From contig MU401585.1 in NCBI GenBank assembly GCA_022579005.1, positions 1 to 64,000 on the forward strand: a stretch of DNA of 64,000 nucleotides, in the 5' to 3' direction. This DNA comes from Poronia punctata. Taxonomy: Eukaryota > Ascomycota > Sordariomycetes > Xylariales > Xylariaceae. Below the pieces are notes generated by a model. That model was not told the DNA's origin. It was given only the letters and a program-made list of their open reading frames with translations, and ran no database searches. A program made the translations under genes and the position numbers. Shown piece by piece: positions 39,615 to 53,091 of the stretch (position 1 is its first letter; each line of letters starts with the position of its first letter).

Positions 39615-39709
39615 ATCTATTTCTTGTTATTAAATAGCTAGCAGCTAAAAGTAGGTTATAGGTGCCCTTTTAGTAATTTTATAAGTGCTCTCTTAATACC
39701 TCTCTTTTT
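39615..39709 (+). repeat. Inverted terminus, right end of copy 2
   Basis: It retains ggtgcccttttagtaa and tgctctcttaatacctctc, and is less mutated than the left terminus. Confidence 0.6.
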
Positions 39710-41533
39710 TTAATAGCTTTTTTTTTAAAAATTATATATGCTTAAAAAAGTTGTTTTATTTAATAAAACATTTTAAAAAAAATAAACTTTTTTAGCTTTA
39801 CTTTTATATATAGTAAAAATATTAAATAACTTAATTAAAGCACTTAGTTAATTTGCTTTTTTAGTAATAATAATGTTAGCTTATTAAGCTTTATAATAAA
39901 CTTTTTAAATAATATTATAAATAAAAATTATAAAAGCGTTATTATATAGTATAGCTTATATTGTTTTATTATTAGCTAAACTAATTAAAAATATACTAAA
40001 AAAGCTAAAATTAATACTATATTTATAACTAAATAATATAGTACTTTTAAAGTAAGTAAAGCTAAAGCTAGCAATATTTAAAAATAAGCTTTTTTAAATA
40101 TTAAGCACTATATTAAAAATATTTTCTTAAAGCATGCTATAAAAAGCAACGTTATAATTTATAATTAAAGTAATATTTTAATTATAATAAAATAAGTTAA
40201 ACTTATTATTATTATTATTATTAGCTACTTTTTAAATAGTTATTTAATAAAGCTTTATTATGCTATTTGCTAGCTTTAAAAATAAGCAAATAGTAGCTAG
40301 TTTTTTAATACGTTAACAACTTTAAATAGCTATAATAAAAACTAGTTTTTAATAAATACTATTAAAATTATAATTTTTATTTTTTAAACTATATATTATA
40401 TATAAAGTAGTTATTTTAATAATATAAAAATATATTTATTTTAATAATAAAATTTATATTTAAAAGCAAAAAAAAAAAATATATATTGCTTTAAAATAAT
40501 ATATAATAAAAAATTAATAGTTTATTTAGTAAGCTATACTTTAGCTTTAATAATACTAGTATAGCTAACTTTATTAATATTATTATTATAGCTTTTTTAA
40601 ATAAAACTAGTTTATTAAACTAATAAAGCGTGCTTTAAAATATATATTTTAATAATAAAGCTTGCTTGCGTACTAGTATTAATAACTTTTATAATAAGCT
40701 TGCTTTACTTTTTTATGCTTATAATAATAGTAATTTTAAAGCAAGTTTAAATATAATTAATAATTATATATTACTTTAAAGCTATAAAAAATACTTAAAA
40801 TAAGGTTAGCTTTAAATTAAAGCTTTAAGCGCTTAGTTAAATATTATTTTATAAAATATTAAAAGCAACTATTATAATATTAATATAAAAATAGCTACTT
40901 ATTTTAATTGCTTATTATAATATATTTTTAATAAGCTAAAATTTAGTTTATTAAACTAAAGCTATAAAATAATTAGTTAATTTTAAAAGTATAATTATAT
41001 TAAGCTGCAAGCTAAGCAGCTTGCTAAAGTTTATAGCGTTAATTAAAACTTAACTTTTACTTTTTTAGCTAAACTAATATTTAATATTTTTAAGCGCTAT
41101 ATAAATAGTTTTTTTACTTTTAATTATAGTATTTTAAATAATATAGCTAACTTAATAAATTAATATATTAGCATAGCTTAGTACTTTAAAAATTATATTT
41201 TTAAATATAATATTAACTTTTTTAAAAAGCAGCTTATTAATTTTAATATTTTATAACTATTAAGCTTTTATATAAATATTAAGCGCTTGCTTTATATTAG
41301 CTTTTTTATTTTTAAGTATATTTTTTATAGTAGTAAAAAGTAAATTAAATATTTTAACTTTTAAAGCAACTAGTTAAATATTTAATTATAGCAAAATATT
41401 TTTATTTTTTAAGTAAAAACTTTTATAAGCTTTTAATAAAAATAAACTTATATAAAAAGTAGCTTATATTAATTAATAGCAAACATTTTAATAGCTATTT
41501 TATTATTACTTTTTTAATTTTTTTTATAACTTT
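39710..41533. other. AT-rich RIP-like tract, no gene
   Basis: Nothing supportable was seen apart from short (TTA)n runs at about 40208-40230. Confidence 0.6.
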
Positions 41534-41538
41534 TATAT

Positions 41539-41851
41539 TGTAATAGTTAATAAATGTAGCTACTAGTACAGAGACTAATATACTTTTATATTTAGGATTT
41601 AATCTAAACGTAAAGAAAAAAAAACTAAGATATATAGCTTAGTATTGTTTATACTTATTTATGTTTTTTTTATTTTAGGTATTTATTATAGCTCTTGCTA
41701 TAAAAATACTTTTATTTGCAACTAGCTTATTTTGTTACTTAAAGCCCTAACGAAAAGGTAGTAATAAGTAGTTATAGTAGGTTTTTTTTATTTTTAATTT
41801 AAAACCTTTACTTATATAGCTTTGCAACCTTTATACTTTTTTATTATTACA
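41539..41851 (-). repeat. LTR of LTR-D (left copy)
   Basis: It begins TGTAATAGTTAATAAATG and ends ATTATTACA. Confidence 0.85.
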
Positions 41852-44800
41852 ATCTTTTTTTTACAAAGAAGCAAACTTGTTTTAAGTTATATAAGTAAAA
41901 AAAAAAAAAAAACTTTTTACTTTAATTATAAACTAAATAAGTAGTTTTTAGAACTAGCACTTTTAAGTAAAGCAAGGTTGCTTTTAGTATACGTAGTAGC
42001 TTAAGGTAATAAAAGCTTTAAATTTTTAGTTTTTTACTGCTATGCTATAGCTAGTTTTAAAAAGTAAGCGCTAATTTTTTTTTATATTAGTTATGCTAGC
42101 TTTTAAGTAATTTTTAAGTTTTTTAAAAGCTTTTAATTATAAGGGTAGCTTTATTAAAATTTAAATATTTATATTTATTAAATATTTAGTTTTTTGTTTT
42201 TTTTTTTAGCTTTTTTTTATTTATAACGTTTTATTTAGTTATTACTTTATAAGAGTAGTTTATTGTTGTTAAGATAAGGTTTAATAAATTTTTTTTTTTT
42301 AGTAGCGTATAGCTACTTAATTAGTTGTTTTAAAGGTTTAGGTTTTTTTAAATACGCTTTATAATATTAATATAATTTAAAAAAAGCATATTTTAAATTA
42401 AAAGCGAAGTACTAGGTATTATTTAAATTTTAACTTTTTTATAATACTTAGTAGTATAGTTTTTTATATTAAATATAAAAACTAAGGACTTTTTTAACTT
42501 TTTATTTTTTATTGCTAATATTTTAGTTAATTTCTTTAAGTAGTTTAAGTAGTACTTAACTTAGTAATAAGTTATTAAAGTACTTATAAAGTTAATTAGC
42601 GTAGAACTATTAGTTACTTTGCTAATTAAATAGTAAATTTAAGTAATAAGTATTTTTAAATTTAGCTTTTAAAATATAATAGTGCTAATAGGTTATAAAA
42701 AAGTTTAACTTATTACTAAGTTAATTTATTTATGTTTTTATTTTTTAAATAATATATACTAAGTTACTTACTTTAAAATTAGGTTTTTTTTAATATTTAT
42801 TAGCTTATATAGCTATTTGTTTTTAAGCTTTTATTACTGCTTGCTTTATAATAGTAATGTATTTATAAACTTTTAAAGCAAAATTTTAAGCTTTTTAGTG
42901 CGTTAATTATTTAGTTAGTATTAAACTGCTAAAATTTTTAGTTTTAAACTTTTAGTTATAACTTATTTTTATTAATTTTTTTATAACAACTTTTTAAAAA
43001 AATAGTTTTTTTAAAAATTTATATAGCATAAAAGCTTAAATTGTATTTATAGCTAGTAAACTTTAAAACTAATTATTTTAAAAATAGCTAATATATAGTT
43101 AAAGTTATTATTTTAAGTACTAGTTTATAATTTTAGCTTAATTAGTAGTTTGTTTATGCTTTATAGCAGCAAAATTAAGTTTAGTACTATAAATATAAGC
43201 TAACTTGTTTATAAAATTAAAAATAAATTAAAAATTTTAGTTACTAGTAAAACTTTTTAGCTATTTAAAAACTTAATAAGGTTTTTTATAATATATTTAT
43301 ATTATATTTTTAGCTATTATTATATTTTTATAAGCAATTATTTATAATAGTTTAAAAAAGCTATTAATAATTATTAGCGCGTTATTATAACTATGCTTAT
43401 TATAAAAAAAGCTTTTAAAGTTTAAAACTAAATATTGCTAAAAATATTTTAGTACTAAAAAAAAAGTTAACTTTTTTAATATTTTGTTTTTAAGTACTTT
43501 AAAGGCTTTATATAAATAGTTAGCAACGTATTTATTTATATTTTTATATAAACTAAACTACTAATATTATTAAAATACTAGTTTGTAGGTTTTTTTATAG
43601 CTTAAATATATAGTAGTAATAAAGGTATAAGCTTTATAAATAATTTTTATTTTTAAGTTTGCTATATTAAGCACTACTAACTATTTTTTATAAAGTAATA
43701 GTTTTTTTATTATTAACTAATTTAAGTTTTTAGCTTAGGCTTAGTTTTATAACTTTTAAAAATTAAAGTGCTTTTTATTAGCTTATAAGATAGCATTAAT
43801 TAATATATAACCTAATAAATTAAGCACTTTTTAATTTTTTATAACGCAAATTTTAGTTTTTTAAACAGCTAGTTAAAATAAAGCTATAGTTTTTTATTTA
43901 TTTTTTTTTTCTTATTAAGTTTTTAAATCTTTTTAAAGTTATAATAAAATATTAGCTAAAGTATTTTTTGCTTTTAAATAGTAAGTAATAATAAAGTTAT
44001 ATTAAAATATTAACTTAGCTTATTTAGCTTGTTTTAAGTTAAGTACTTTTTTAACTATAAAGTACTTAAGTGTTAAATAATTTATTAAAATTATAAAAAG
44101 CTTTTAATTTTATAATTTAACTAGTTTTGCTTTTTAATAAAGTAAACTTTTAATAATTATAAGCATTTTTTTATTATAAACTTTATAATTTAATTTAGCT
44201 TTATATAAAGTTTTTAAATAAAAAGCTACTAGTTTTTAATTATTGTTTATAAAATCTTTTTAAAATAATATTTTAGCTGCTACTTTATTAAATATATTAG
44301 TTTTTATAAAGGTTTTAGCTTTAAAAAAAAAGTATTAAAAAATAAGTACTTTTATTAAGGTTTTTTTTAATTAGTTAAAAGCTTTTTAGTATTTTTTAGT
44401 TTACTATAGTATTAAGGTTGTAGTTATTAAGTTATTTAAAAGCTTTGCTATTTTTTTATATTTATAAATAAATTAATAATAAAAGTTATAAAAGCTAAAA
44501 AATAACTACACTTTTTTTAAGCTAGCTTTTTTTTTTTGTTATAAAAAGGGTTTTAGTTTTAAATTACTTTTACTTTGCTTAAATTTACTTTTACGCTATT
44601 AGTGCTAATAATAAATCTTAAAAACTTAGTTTTAATAACGTAAAACTTGCATTTTTTAATATTAGCTTATAGTTTTGCTTTTTTTAATTAGTTAAAAACT
44701 TAAAATATATAGTGCTTATGTTTTAGTTTTGTATTTAAATATATAAAAATATTGTTAATATAAGCAGTATAAAATATATTAAAATATTTTTAAAGCGTAT

Positions 44801-47800
44801 TATTAATAAATTGCTAAAAGGTAGCTAGTTTGTTTATTAAACTAAAAAAAAGTACTTTAAATTTGTATATTTTATACTTTATTTAAAAAGCTATTAGGTT
44901 TTTGTTTTTTTTAACTATTTTAATATAATAAAAAGCTTGCTAAATATTAATTTTTATAAACTATTTTGCTTTAATAAGTTAAGCTAGCGTTTTATTAATT
45001 AGTAGTAAAAGGTAGCGGTTTTTTTACGTTATAGTATTTAGCTTTTAGTAGTTAATATAAAAACAAAGCAATTTATTTTCTTTTTAAGCAAACAGTACTA
45101 GTGCTGCTTAAAGAACTAAAATAGGTTTTATAAAGCTTTTTTTTAAGTTGTTTTAAATATATTTTTAATAAGTTTTTGCTTTTTTTAGCGTTATTTTATA
45201 TAAAAGGTTATATTTTAAAAATTTAAGATTTTTTATTAAAATAATATAATAATTTACTTTTTTTTAACAAGGTAGCATTTTATTAAAGCTTGCTTTGCTA
45301 AATATATTAAAATATTTATAGTGTTGTTTTAGTACTATTTACTTAATTTAGTTTTAAAGTTTTTTATTATTAGCAGGCAACATTTTTTTTTGCTTATATT
45401 TAATAATTTAATTTATTTTTTTTAAGCTAGTAATACTAGCTTTTATATTATTTTGCTTAATAAATATAATAAAGGCTTTAGCTGTTAATGTTAATATTTA
45501 TATTAGTTAGTGTTTATATTATTTAATATAGTTATACTTTAACTTATAAGGTTTTTAGATATTATTAAAAATTAAATATTTATATTTATTAAATATTTAG
45601 TTTTTTGTTTTTTTTTAAAGTTTGTATAGTATAAGTTTAAAAAAAATGTTGTAGTTTTTTTTGTTAAAGATCTGCTTTATTTAATTATAACCTTGCTAGG
45701 TCTAATTAGCGCCTAAGTTTTTTTTTTAAGCTTATAGTAATTTTAAGATTATAATTAGTTTAATTAGTTTATTTTATTTTTTAACTTTAAAATTAGCTAG
45801 TTTAGCTAGCATATTTTCTAACTTATAAATTTATTATTAAATTTAGGTAATAACTTTATTTAGTTTAGCTATATGTTTATTTTATTGTTGCTTATTTTTT
45901 ATATTTATTAACCTTTTTTTTTTATAATATTTTTAGTAGCAAAAAGATTTTAAATTAAGTTTTTAGCTTTATTTATAAAAATTTTAAAAGATTAGTAGTT
46001 AAGTTTTTATTTAGTTAAAAAAAGCATTTAGCGTTGTTTTAAGTTTATAAGAACGTTATAATAATAAAAAAACTTTTTTTTAATAATTTTATTATATTTT
46101 ATGTTAATAATTAAAAATAAAGTATTTTTAATAATATGCTTTTATATATATAGGTAGGCTTAAAAGCCTTAATTTATAGCCTATACTGCTTTTTTATTAT
46201 ATTTAGCAACTTTTATAAGTTTAAAGCTTTAAATTTTATTTAAGTTTAAGTGCTTTAACACTTTTATTATAAAATTTATATTTAATAGCAAATATATGTT
46301 TGCTTTTATATTTATAAAAGCTTTAGTAGTTAAAGTATATTTATTATTTATTAATATATAGTTAATAGTTAAAAAACTTTTTTTAAAAAGGGTTTTTAAA
46401 AAGTTAAAAAAAATGTTTTAATAAGTATTTATACTTAAAGCTAATATAATAAGTAGCTTAAAATAGAAAGCTAGTTTTTTTAAGCTTAGTTTTTTGCTTT
46501 TTTAAGTATAAAAGTGTTTTTTATTACTTTTATTATAATAAAATTAATATAAATAAAGTTTAATTAGTTAAAATAAGACTTTTTTAAATAATTACTGCTT
46601 TAATAATTTTAAGTATAATAAGTAAAATATTATTTTTTAAATATTAATAGTTTTGCTTGCTTAAAAAAAAGTTTAGCGTAAATTTTAATATTTTTAGCTT
46701 TTATATTTAAATAAAAAATCTTATAGTGTTTATTTTTTGTACTTTATTTAGCAAATTAAGTTAAAGTAAATTATAAAGTAGTTAGTTAACTAGCTTTTGC
46801 TTTTTTTTTTTTAATACTAACTTTAAAGTTAAAAAATATTTTAGTTTTTATTTTTTTTTATTTAAAAAGTTTTTATATTGTTAATAGTTAAATATTTAAG
46901 CATATTTACAATATTTAAAAAAAGTTACTAAAAAGTTTACTTTTTTTAATAAGCAAGGTATATTTAGTTAGTTTAGTAGCTTATTATATATATTATTTTT
47001 AAACTTAAATAATAAAACGCAAGCTTAACTAGCTTACTTAGTAAATTTAATTTTAAAGTTGCTAAATTTATTATTATTGCTTATATAAAGGTTTTAGTAT
47101 TTAATCTAAGCTATTTTATATTTGTTTAAGTTATAATATTGCTAATAAAAGTAATATAGTACTTTTTTTAACGTTTTTAAAAGCAGCTCCTAACTATTTT
47201 TTGCTATAATAAACAATATTAATTTTTTAGCTACTAATTTGCTTATATAACTAGTAATATAAGTAATCTTATTATAGTTATTAATAAAGTAATTTAAATT
47301 AAGCTATAGCTTTTTTTTAAAAAATATATACTAATATTTAAAATAAACTTTTACTTTATTTTTAGCTTTATTATTAATAAAAATAAGTAAAGAATTTATT
47401 TTAATAAATTACTTAGTACTATTTATTAACTTAAAAGTTAAAGTACTTTGTTAGCTTTTTTAAGTTAAATTAGTTATAGCAGTTGCTATTAAAACAATTT
47501 ATTTTTTTAAAGTATTATTTATTTTTTTTAACTTTTAAGCTTTATTTTTTTAAGCACTAGCAATATTAAAGTTTATAGTTTTTTTTATATTTATTAAACC
47601 GGTTTTATTTTAAGCCGCAGTTTTTAATTTAATAGCTTATGCTTATAAAATTTAAACATTTTAATTAATTATTTTTAATATATAATATTATTTTTTAATA
47701 ATTTTAAAATATACAGTGCTTATTAATAATTAATGCTTAAATTTTTAAAATATAGCTACAAAGTGCTTTGTTGCTAATTAACTAAACTTTTTTTTAGTTA

Positions 47801-48421
47801 GCAAACTATTAAATAAATTAAAAGCATTTTATTTATTTAATATAACAGCTTAAAAAAAGACAGCTAAGGCTTTTTTAGCATTTAAAAAGTATACTATATT
47901 AGTTTTTACTTAGATTTAGAAATTAGCTTTAATTTTAAGCATTGTTAATTAGTATTAGTTTTATTTTTAAATTTTATTTTTAGCTATATTAAATAAAAAG
48001 AATTTTAAAGTAATAAGTAGTAAATTAATATTAAGTTTTTTTTTTTAGCCTTATTATTTTAACCTTTTATAAAAAAAAGTTTTAAGTTTTATAACAACTA
48101 GCTAAATTTTACAAACTATTACTATACTATACTATTATATTTTAGTTCTTTTTTTTTTAGTTAAAAGTAATATATAGTACCTAGGTTAAATTAAACCTAG
48201 CAGCAAGCTTTAGCTACTATATAGTTAATATTTAAAAAGCAAACTTTTTTTAGCATGTTGTTAATAAAAGTTTTTTATTTAGTAGGTTATAAAAAACTAA
48301 ATATTTAATAAATTAAGTTTAATTAAATCTATTTAGTTTAACGTATTAAATAAATAAAGTATTGTATTTTTTAAAAAAATAATTAAAGTTTTTTTAAACA
48401 GTAATAAAGCAACGTTTAAAT

Positions 48422-48734
48422 TATAATAGTTAATAAATATAGCTACTAGTATAAAAACTAATATACCTTTATATTTAAAATTTAATTTAAACATAAAGAA
48501 AAAAAAACTAAAATATATAGCTTAGTATTGTTTATACCTATTTATATTTTCTTTATTTTAAATATTTACTATAGCTCTTGCTATAAAAATACCTTTATTT
48601 GCAACTAGCTTATTTCGTTACTTAAAGCCCTAACAGGAAGGTGGTAATAAGTAGTTATAGTAAGTCCCTTCTATTTTTAATTCAGGACCCTTACTTATAT
48701 AGCTTTACAACCCCTATACCCCTTTACCGTTATA
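48422..48734 (-). repeat. LTR of LTR-D (right copy)
   Basis: It begins TATAATAGTTAATAAATA and ends ACCGTTATA. Confidence 0.85.
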
Positions 48735-48739
48735 TATAT

Positions 48740-51480
48740 TATTAAAGTTAATAATAATAAAATAAATAAACTTTTAAGTTTAGTTTATATAAATATAGCT
48801 TTTACTTTTATATATAAATAAGTTATTATTTTAATATAAAGCTTTAATTATATTTATATTATTAATATAAGTAAAAAGTTTAATATTAGTAACGCTTTTT
48901 ATAACTAAAGCGTTTTATTAAATTTAAGTATTAGCTATTTATATTAGTTAAATATACTTTATTTATATTTATTATATTACTTTAAAAGCTACGTTTTATA
49001 AAATTAAATTAAATTTTTTAAGTTTATAGTATACTAAAAAATAAAAATTATAATTATTAGCTAAGTTGTTTTTTTAAATATAGTATAATACTTTAATTTT
49101 AATACTTTTATACTTTTAGCTAAATATAATAATATTATTAAGCAAAGCAATATATTAAATATACTTAAGCAAGCGCTTTTTTTAAAGTGCTATAAGCTAT
49201 TAAAATATATAATTTTATTTTTATTAAAGTTATATACTTTTAAATAGTTTTATTATAAATAAAAGTTTTTTAAATATATTTAATACTTATAACTAAGTAC
49301 GTTTTAATTTAAGCAGCTTTAATAACTTTTTTATTTTTATTTACTATAGCTATTTTATTAATTTATTAAATATATTATAGCCTATATACTTTGCTAATTA
49401 TAATTAATAAAAAGCTATAAAGCTAGTTAATATATTATTTTTTATTATTTTTTTATAATAACTTTTAGCTAACTTATTATAATTTTAATGTTTTAAAAAT
49501 ATAAAGTAAAATTGTTTATAATAATAATAAGCTTTTATTTTATAATAGTTACTAGCTAGCTATTAACTATAGCTATACTTTTTACTTATTAAGCGTTTTA
49601 TTAATTTTTAAGCTAAGTTATAATAGCTTTAATAAAATATAAATAAAAAAGCTTAAACTTTTTTTAAACAAGCTAAAAAAAAATTTACTTTACTTTTAAT
49701 ATTTTTAAAAGCAAAATTTGTTTATAACCTAAAAATTAAGCTTATTATAAAAGTTTTTATAAGTAAGTTATTTAAAGTTATTAAATTTTAGTTAATAAAA
49801 AAATAGCTTAAATTATAAAGTTAAATATTTTTTATAAAAAGCTTTAAACTATAATATTATTAAAATATAGTTTATTATAAGCTTTAATATTTTAATAAAA
49901 AAAACATTGCTAAAAGTATTTATATAAGCTTTTAATATTATTTTATTAAAATATTTTTTTATAGTTATAAAGTATAGCAATAGTAAAAAGCTTTTGCTTA
50001 AAATTATTAAAATAAAAATAATGCTTTATAGCACTATAAGGAATATTTTAGTTTATATAATGTTTTTAAAAAAAATTAACTACTTATAAACTTTATAAGT
50101 TAAAGCTTATTAAAGCAATAGTTAAATATAAGCTTTTAAAGTTATATAATAATTATTAAAGTAATAAAAAACCTTTTTAAGCTAGTTTGTTGCTTTAGTA
50201 CTATTAAAAAAAAAGTTAAAATGCTTTAAAAAGTTAAAGTAAGTTATATATTATTAAAAAACATAAAGGTTATATAAAAAAGTAGTAAAATAGTTAATAA
50301 AAATTAAAATTAAGTTTTTATAGCTTATAATTAAAGTATTAAAAGCAAAAGTTAAAATAAGTTTTTAAATAAAAAATAATAGTAAAGTAAAAGTTTTAGC
50401 TAACTTAAAAGCTTTAAGCTTTAAGTTAATAATAAAAAGTAAAATAACGCTAGCTAAGTATAAGCAAATAGTTAAAAATATAGCTTTTTAAATAAAAACA
50501 AAGTTTAATAAACTGCTTTAATATTATTTTAAAGCAAAAAGTTTAAATAATATAAAGTAGTAGCTTAAATTATAGTTTTTATTTATAAAACTATAAAGTT
50601 TTATAAAAAACAACATATTAAATAAAAAAACTATATAAAATAATATAAGCTAAAATAATAAAATATAAATATATTTAAAAGCTAGTATTAATTAAAATAA
50701 AATATAATAAAAAAGTATTAGCTAGTATTTATATTTAGTTAAAAATTAAAAAGTCCTTGCTTAGGCAAGCTATTAATTTTTAAAGTTTTTATTAAAAGTT
50801 TAATTTTTAAATTATTTTAGTTTTTAATTATTAGCTTATATATATATAGCTTTAAATATAGCAAACCTTTTTTATACTTTATAAAATATATTACCTTTTT
50901 TTATTTATTATAGCATTTAAATTCTTTTAGTTTTTTAGTTTTTTTAGTTTTTTAGCTACTTATTTTTTAGTTTCTTTTAGTTTTTTAGCTATTTATATTT
51001 TAGTTTTTTTTAGTTTTTTATATTTTTAAATCTTTTAAATTACTATTAAAAGTATTTTTTAAGTTATAGTTTTATAGCTTTATTAAACTAAAAGTAGTAA
51101 GCTAGCTAAGTTATATTTTATAGTTTTAGCTTTATAGCTTAATTTATATAGCTTTTATTACTTAGTTTTAAATTATAATAACTTAGCTATTTTTTAAAAC
51201 TTTTTTATAACATGTTATTTTTATATTAAAGCTTTTAGCTAATTCTTATAGTTTTTAAAATTTAAAGTAAGCTAATATTTTATTTTTATTTTTTTAATTA
51301 AATTATTAATAATTATAAAAACGTATTATATTTTTAGCTTAAATACGTTTATATATATAAGCATATTATTAATTTCTAGCTTTTTATTTTTTATATATAG
51401 TTTGCTTTATAAAAAAAGCTTTTATAAGTTTTATATTTAAAAAAAATTATTATTATAAAACAAATTAAAAAAAATTAAAA
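48740..51480. other. AT-rich RIP-like tract, no gene
   Basis: There is no coding signal. A low-complexity stretch of tttttagttttt-type units lies at about 50930-51015. Confidence 0.6.
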
Positions 51481-51850
51481 ATTACTTTAACTTTATACTA
51501 AAAACAGTTTAGCTAAAGTAAACATATTAACTAGGTTTTAAAGGCTTTGCATTAATTATAACTTTATAAAAGTATTTTAAAAAGCAGAACTTAATATATT
51601 ATATATATAATAAATAGCTAGGTATTTAAGTTTAAAAAGTAATATAAAATAATAGCTATATATATAAAAATAAAAAATAAGCTAGTCCTTTTTAGTTTTA
51701 TAGCTACTTTATAATATAAAGCATAATAAGCATATATGCTAATTATATTATAATATAAAAAAAGTAAAATTAAGCTAGCTTTTTTAATTTTATAACTACT
51801 TTATTATATAAGAACATAATAAGCTTATATATTAATTATATTATAATATA
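51481..51850 (+). repeat. Dispersed repeat, copy of 21302-21567, with a partial tandem copy
   Basis: 51481-51750 aligns over its full length to 21302-21567, same orientation, 30 kb away. The last 80 bp are repeated once more at about 51768-51850, sharing the order taagctagy, ttttata-ctactttat, then aattatatta. An A-rich tract precedes the first unit. Confidence 0.65.
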
Positions 51851-52012
51851 CTAAGTATATATTTATAAAAGTATATATTAAGTATATATTTATAACTAGA
51901 TTATATTAACTTTATTTTTCTAGTATTTACTTTATTAAAAAGAATATAATTTATATTAATATAATTAATATAGTTAATAAAATTAAAAGTATTAAAAGAG
52001 TTTTTAATATAT
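51851..52012. repeat. Diverged fragment similar to the end of the LTR-B repeat
   Basis: The order 'tagtatttactttattaaaa', 'taatatagttaat' and 'agtattaaaagag' matches the last 120 bp of the LTR-B LTRs, including the end TTTTTAATA. It may be a solo or truncated LTR. Confidence 0.5.
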
Positions 52013-52740
52013 TTAATATATTTTTAAAGGTTTTTTTATAAATTTAAGCATATAATATTAAAGTTTTACTTTTTATTTAACTTATAAAATAAAATTAATA
52101 GTTTTTAAAAACAATATTTTATTTTTAATATATTAAATTTTATTATTATTTATTTATTAATATATATACTTATAATATATAAATAGTTATATTTAAAAAA
52201 TTTATAAGTTTATAAAAAGATTTTTATAAATACTTTTAATTATATTAAAAATACTTTAAGTTTTTTAAATACTTATAATTATAAGCTAGTTATTAATTTT
52301 ACTATTATTAAGTTATTAAAGCTATATAACTTAAATAACCTTATTTATAAAATTAATATACTTTTATATTTTTATAATTTAAGCTTTTAATTTAAACCTT
52401 TTATTTTAAATATAAAAAGCCTTTTAAAATAAGTTAATATAACTTTTAAAATTAATTTTAAAAAGCTAAATTATTATATTTATTATATTTTAATAATAAT
52501 AATAAATATTTAAAATATTTAAATATTAAAACTTTATAATTAATAAAAAATATATAATTATTTATATTATATATTTATAAATTATTTATTTTTATTATAA
52601 ACTTTTTTTATATTAAATAAGTTAAAAAATAGCCTTAAAAAGGTATTTTCTTTTAAAACCATTTTTATTATACCTATATTCTTTTTACTAATAAACATTA
52701 CATTAATTTATCTAGTCTAATAACCTATAGGTTCTAATAC
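52013..52740. other. AT-rich tract, no gene
   Basis: Nothing recognisable was seen. Composition changes sharply to normal at about 52740, where island 2 begins. Confidence 0.6.
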
Positions 52741-53091
52741 ATATTAACGCAAGATCGGCACGACCATGGTTCGAAGCTCTTGTCCCCAAGCAGCTAATGA
52801 AATGCCATCGGCACGAGAGAAGGCCATCGGCACGAGAGAAGGCCATCGACATACATCGGTTGCACATTGCGCAATCTAGCCGTAGCGGCGTCGTTGCACG
52901 CCAGGATAGAAGTCAATCCACATCTGTAACAGTGGGCAGTATAGGCGGCCTGACTGCTCAGCCACTGCCTTTTCCCCGTACACTTGGTGCGTAATGGCAC
53001 AGGCGGTCCTGAGGACTTCTGGGCAGTGAGTGACTTTTATTGCATATATATGGTCGACTGTCAAGCTCATCCCTCGCAGGGCGAGAGGCCC
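52741..53091. other. Island 2, region downstream of the AAA ATPase gene
   Basis: This is GC-normal sequence 3' of the minus-strand ATPase gene, presumably holding its 3' UTR and terminator. Short open frames occur on both strands but none has a recognisable product. It contains the 19-bp tandem repeat listed separately. Confidence 0.5.
52804..52848. repeat. 19-bp tandem repeat
   Basis: gccatcggcacgagagaag occurs twice in perfect tandem (52804-52822, 52823-52841) and starts a third time (gccatcg). It lies beyond the stop codon of the ATPase gene. Confidence 0.9.

Larger units (their letters stand above)
36205..39709 (-). mobile_element. Copy 2 of the inverted-terminus repeat family, with insertion
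   Basis: The ends at 36205-36305 and 39615-39709 are imperfect inverted repeats of each other, sharing the order tagctaaaagta, rgttataRgtgccctttta, then tacctctctt. Reading the minus strand, 39620-39005 and 36955-36205 align with copy 1 (708-868 plus 1498-2642). The roughly 2.05 kb between (about 36956-39004) is absent from copy 1 and looks like a later insertion. A less mutated patch at 36540-36850 includes a basic, repetitive potential coding stretch on the minus strand. No transposase motif is readable. Confidence 0.6.
41539..48734 (-). mobile_element. LTR retrotransposon LTR-D, RIP-degraded
   Basis: The 7.2-kb element has two 313-bp direct repeats (41539-41851 and 48422-48734) that align without net length change. 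It is flanked by TATAT at 41534-41538 and 48735-48739, though that duplication is weak evidence in such AT-rich DNA. The left LTR keeps TG...CA, the right has TA...TA. The interior is strongly T-rich on the plus strand, and a T-run (atctttttttt) follows the left LTR, so the element is probably on the minus strand. Neither LTR is uniformly the more mutated: the right one keeps cccctaccc-like runs that are T-rich on the left. Confidence 0.83.

Noticed and set aside
41534..48739. TATAT duplication as strong proof of LTR-D insertion
   Set aside because: The motif is trivial in AT-rich DNA. The element call rests on the 313-bp LTR pair, and the duplication is only consistent with it.
52766..52778. 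ggttcgaagctc resembling a tRNA B box
   Set aside because: No acceptor stem or A box at suitable distance was seen. Upstream sequence is AT-rich repeat.
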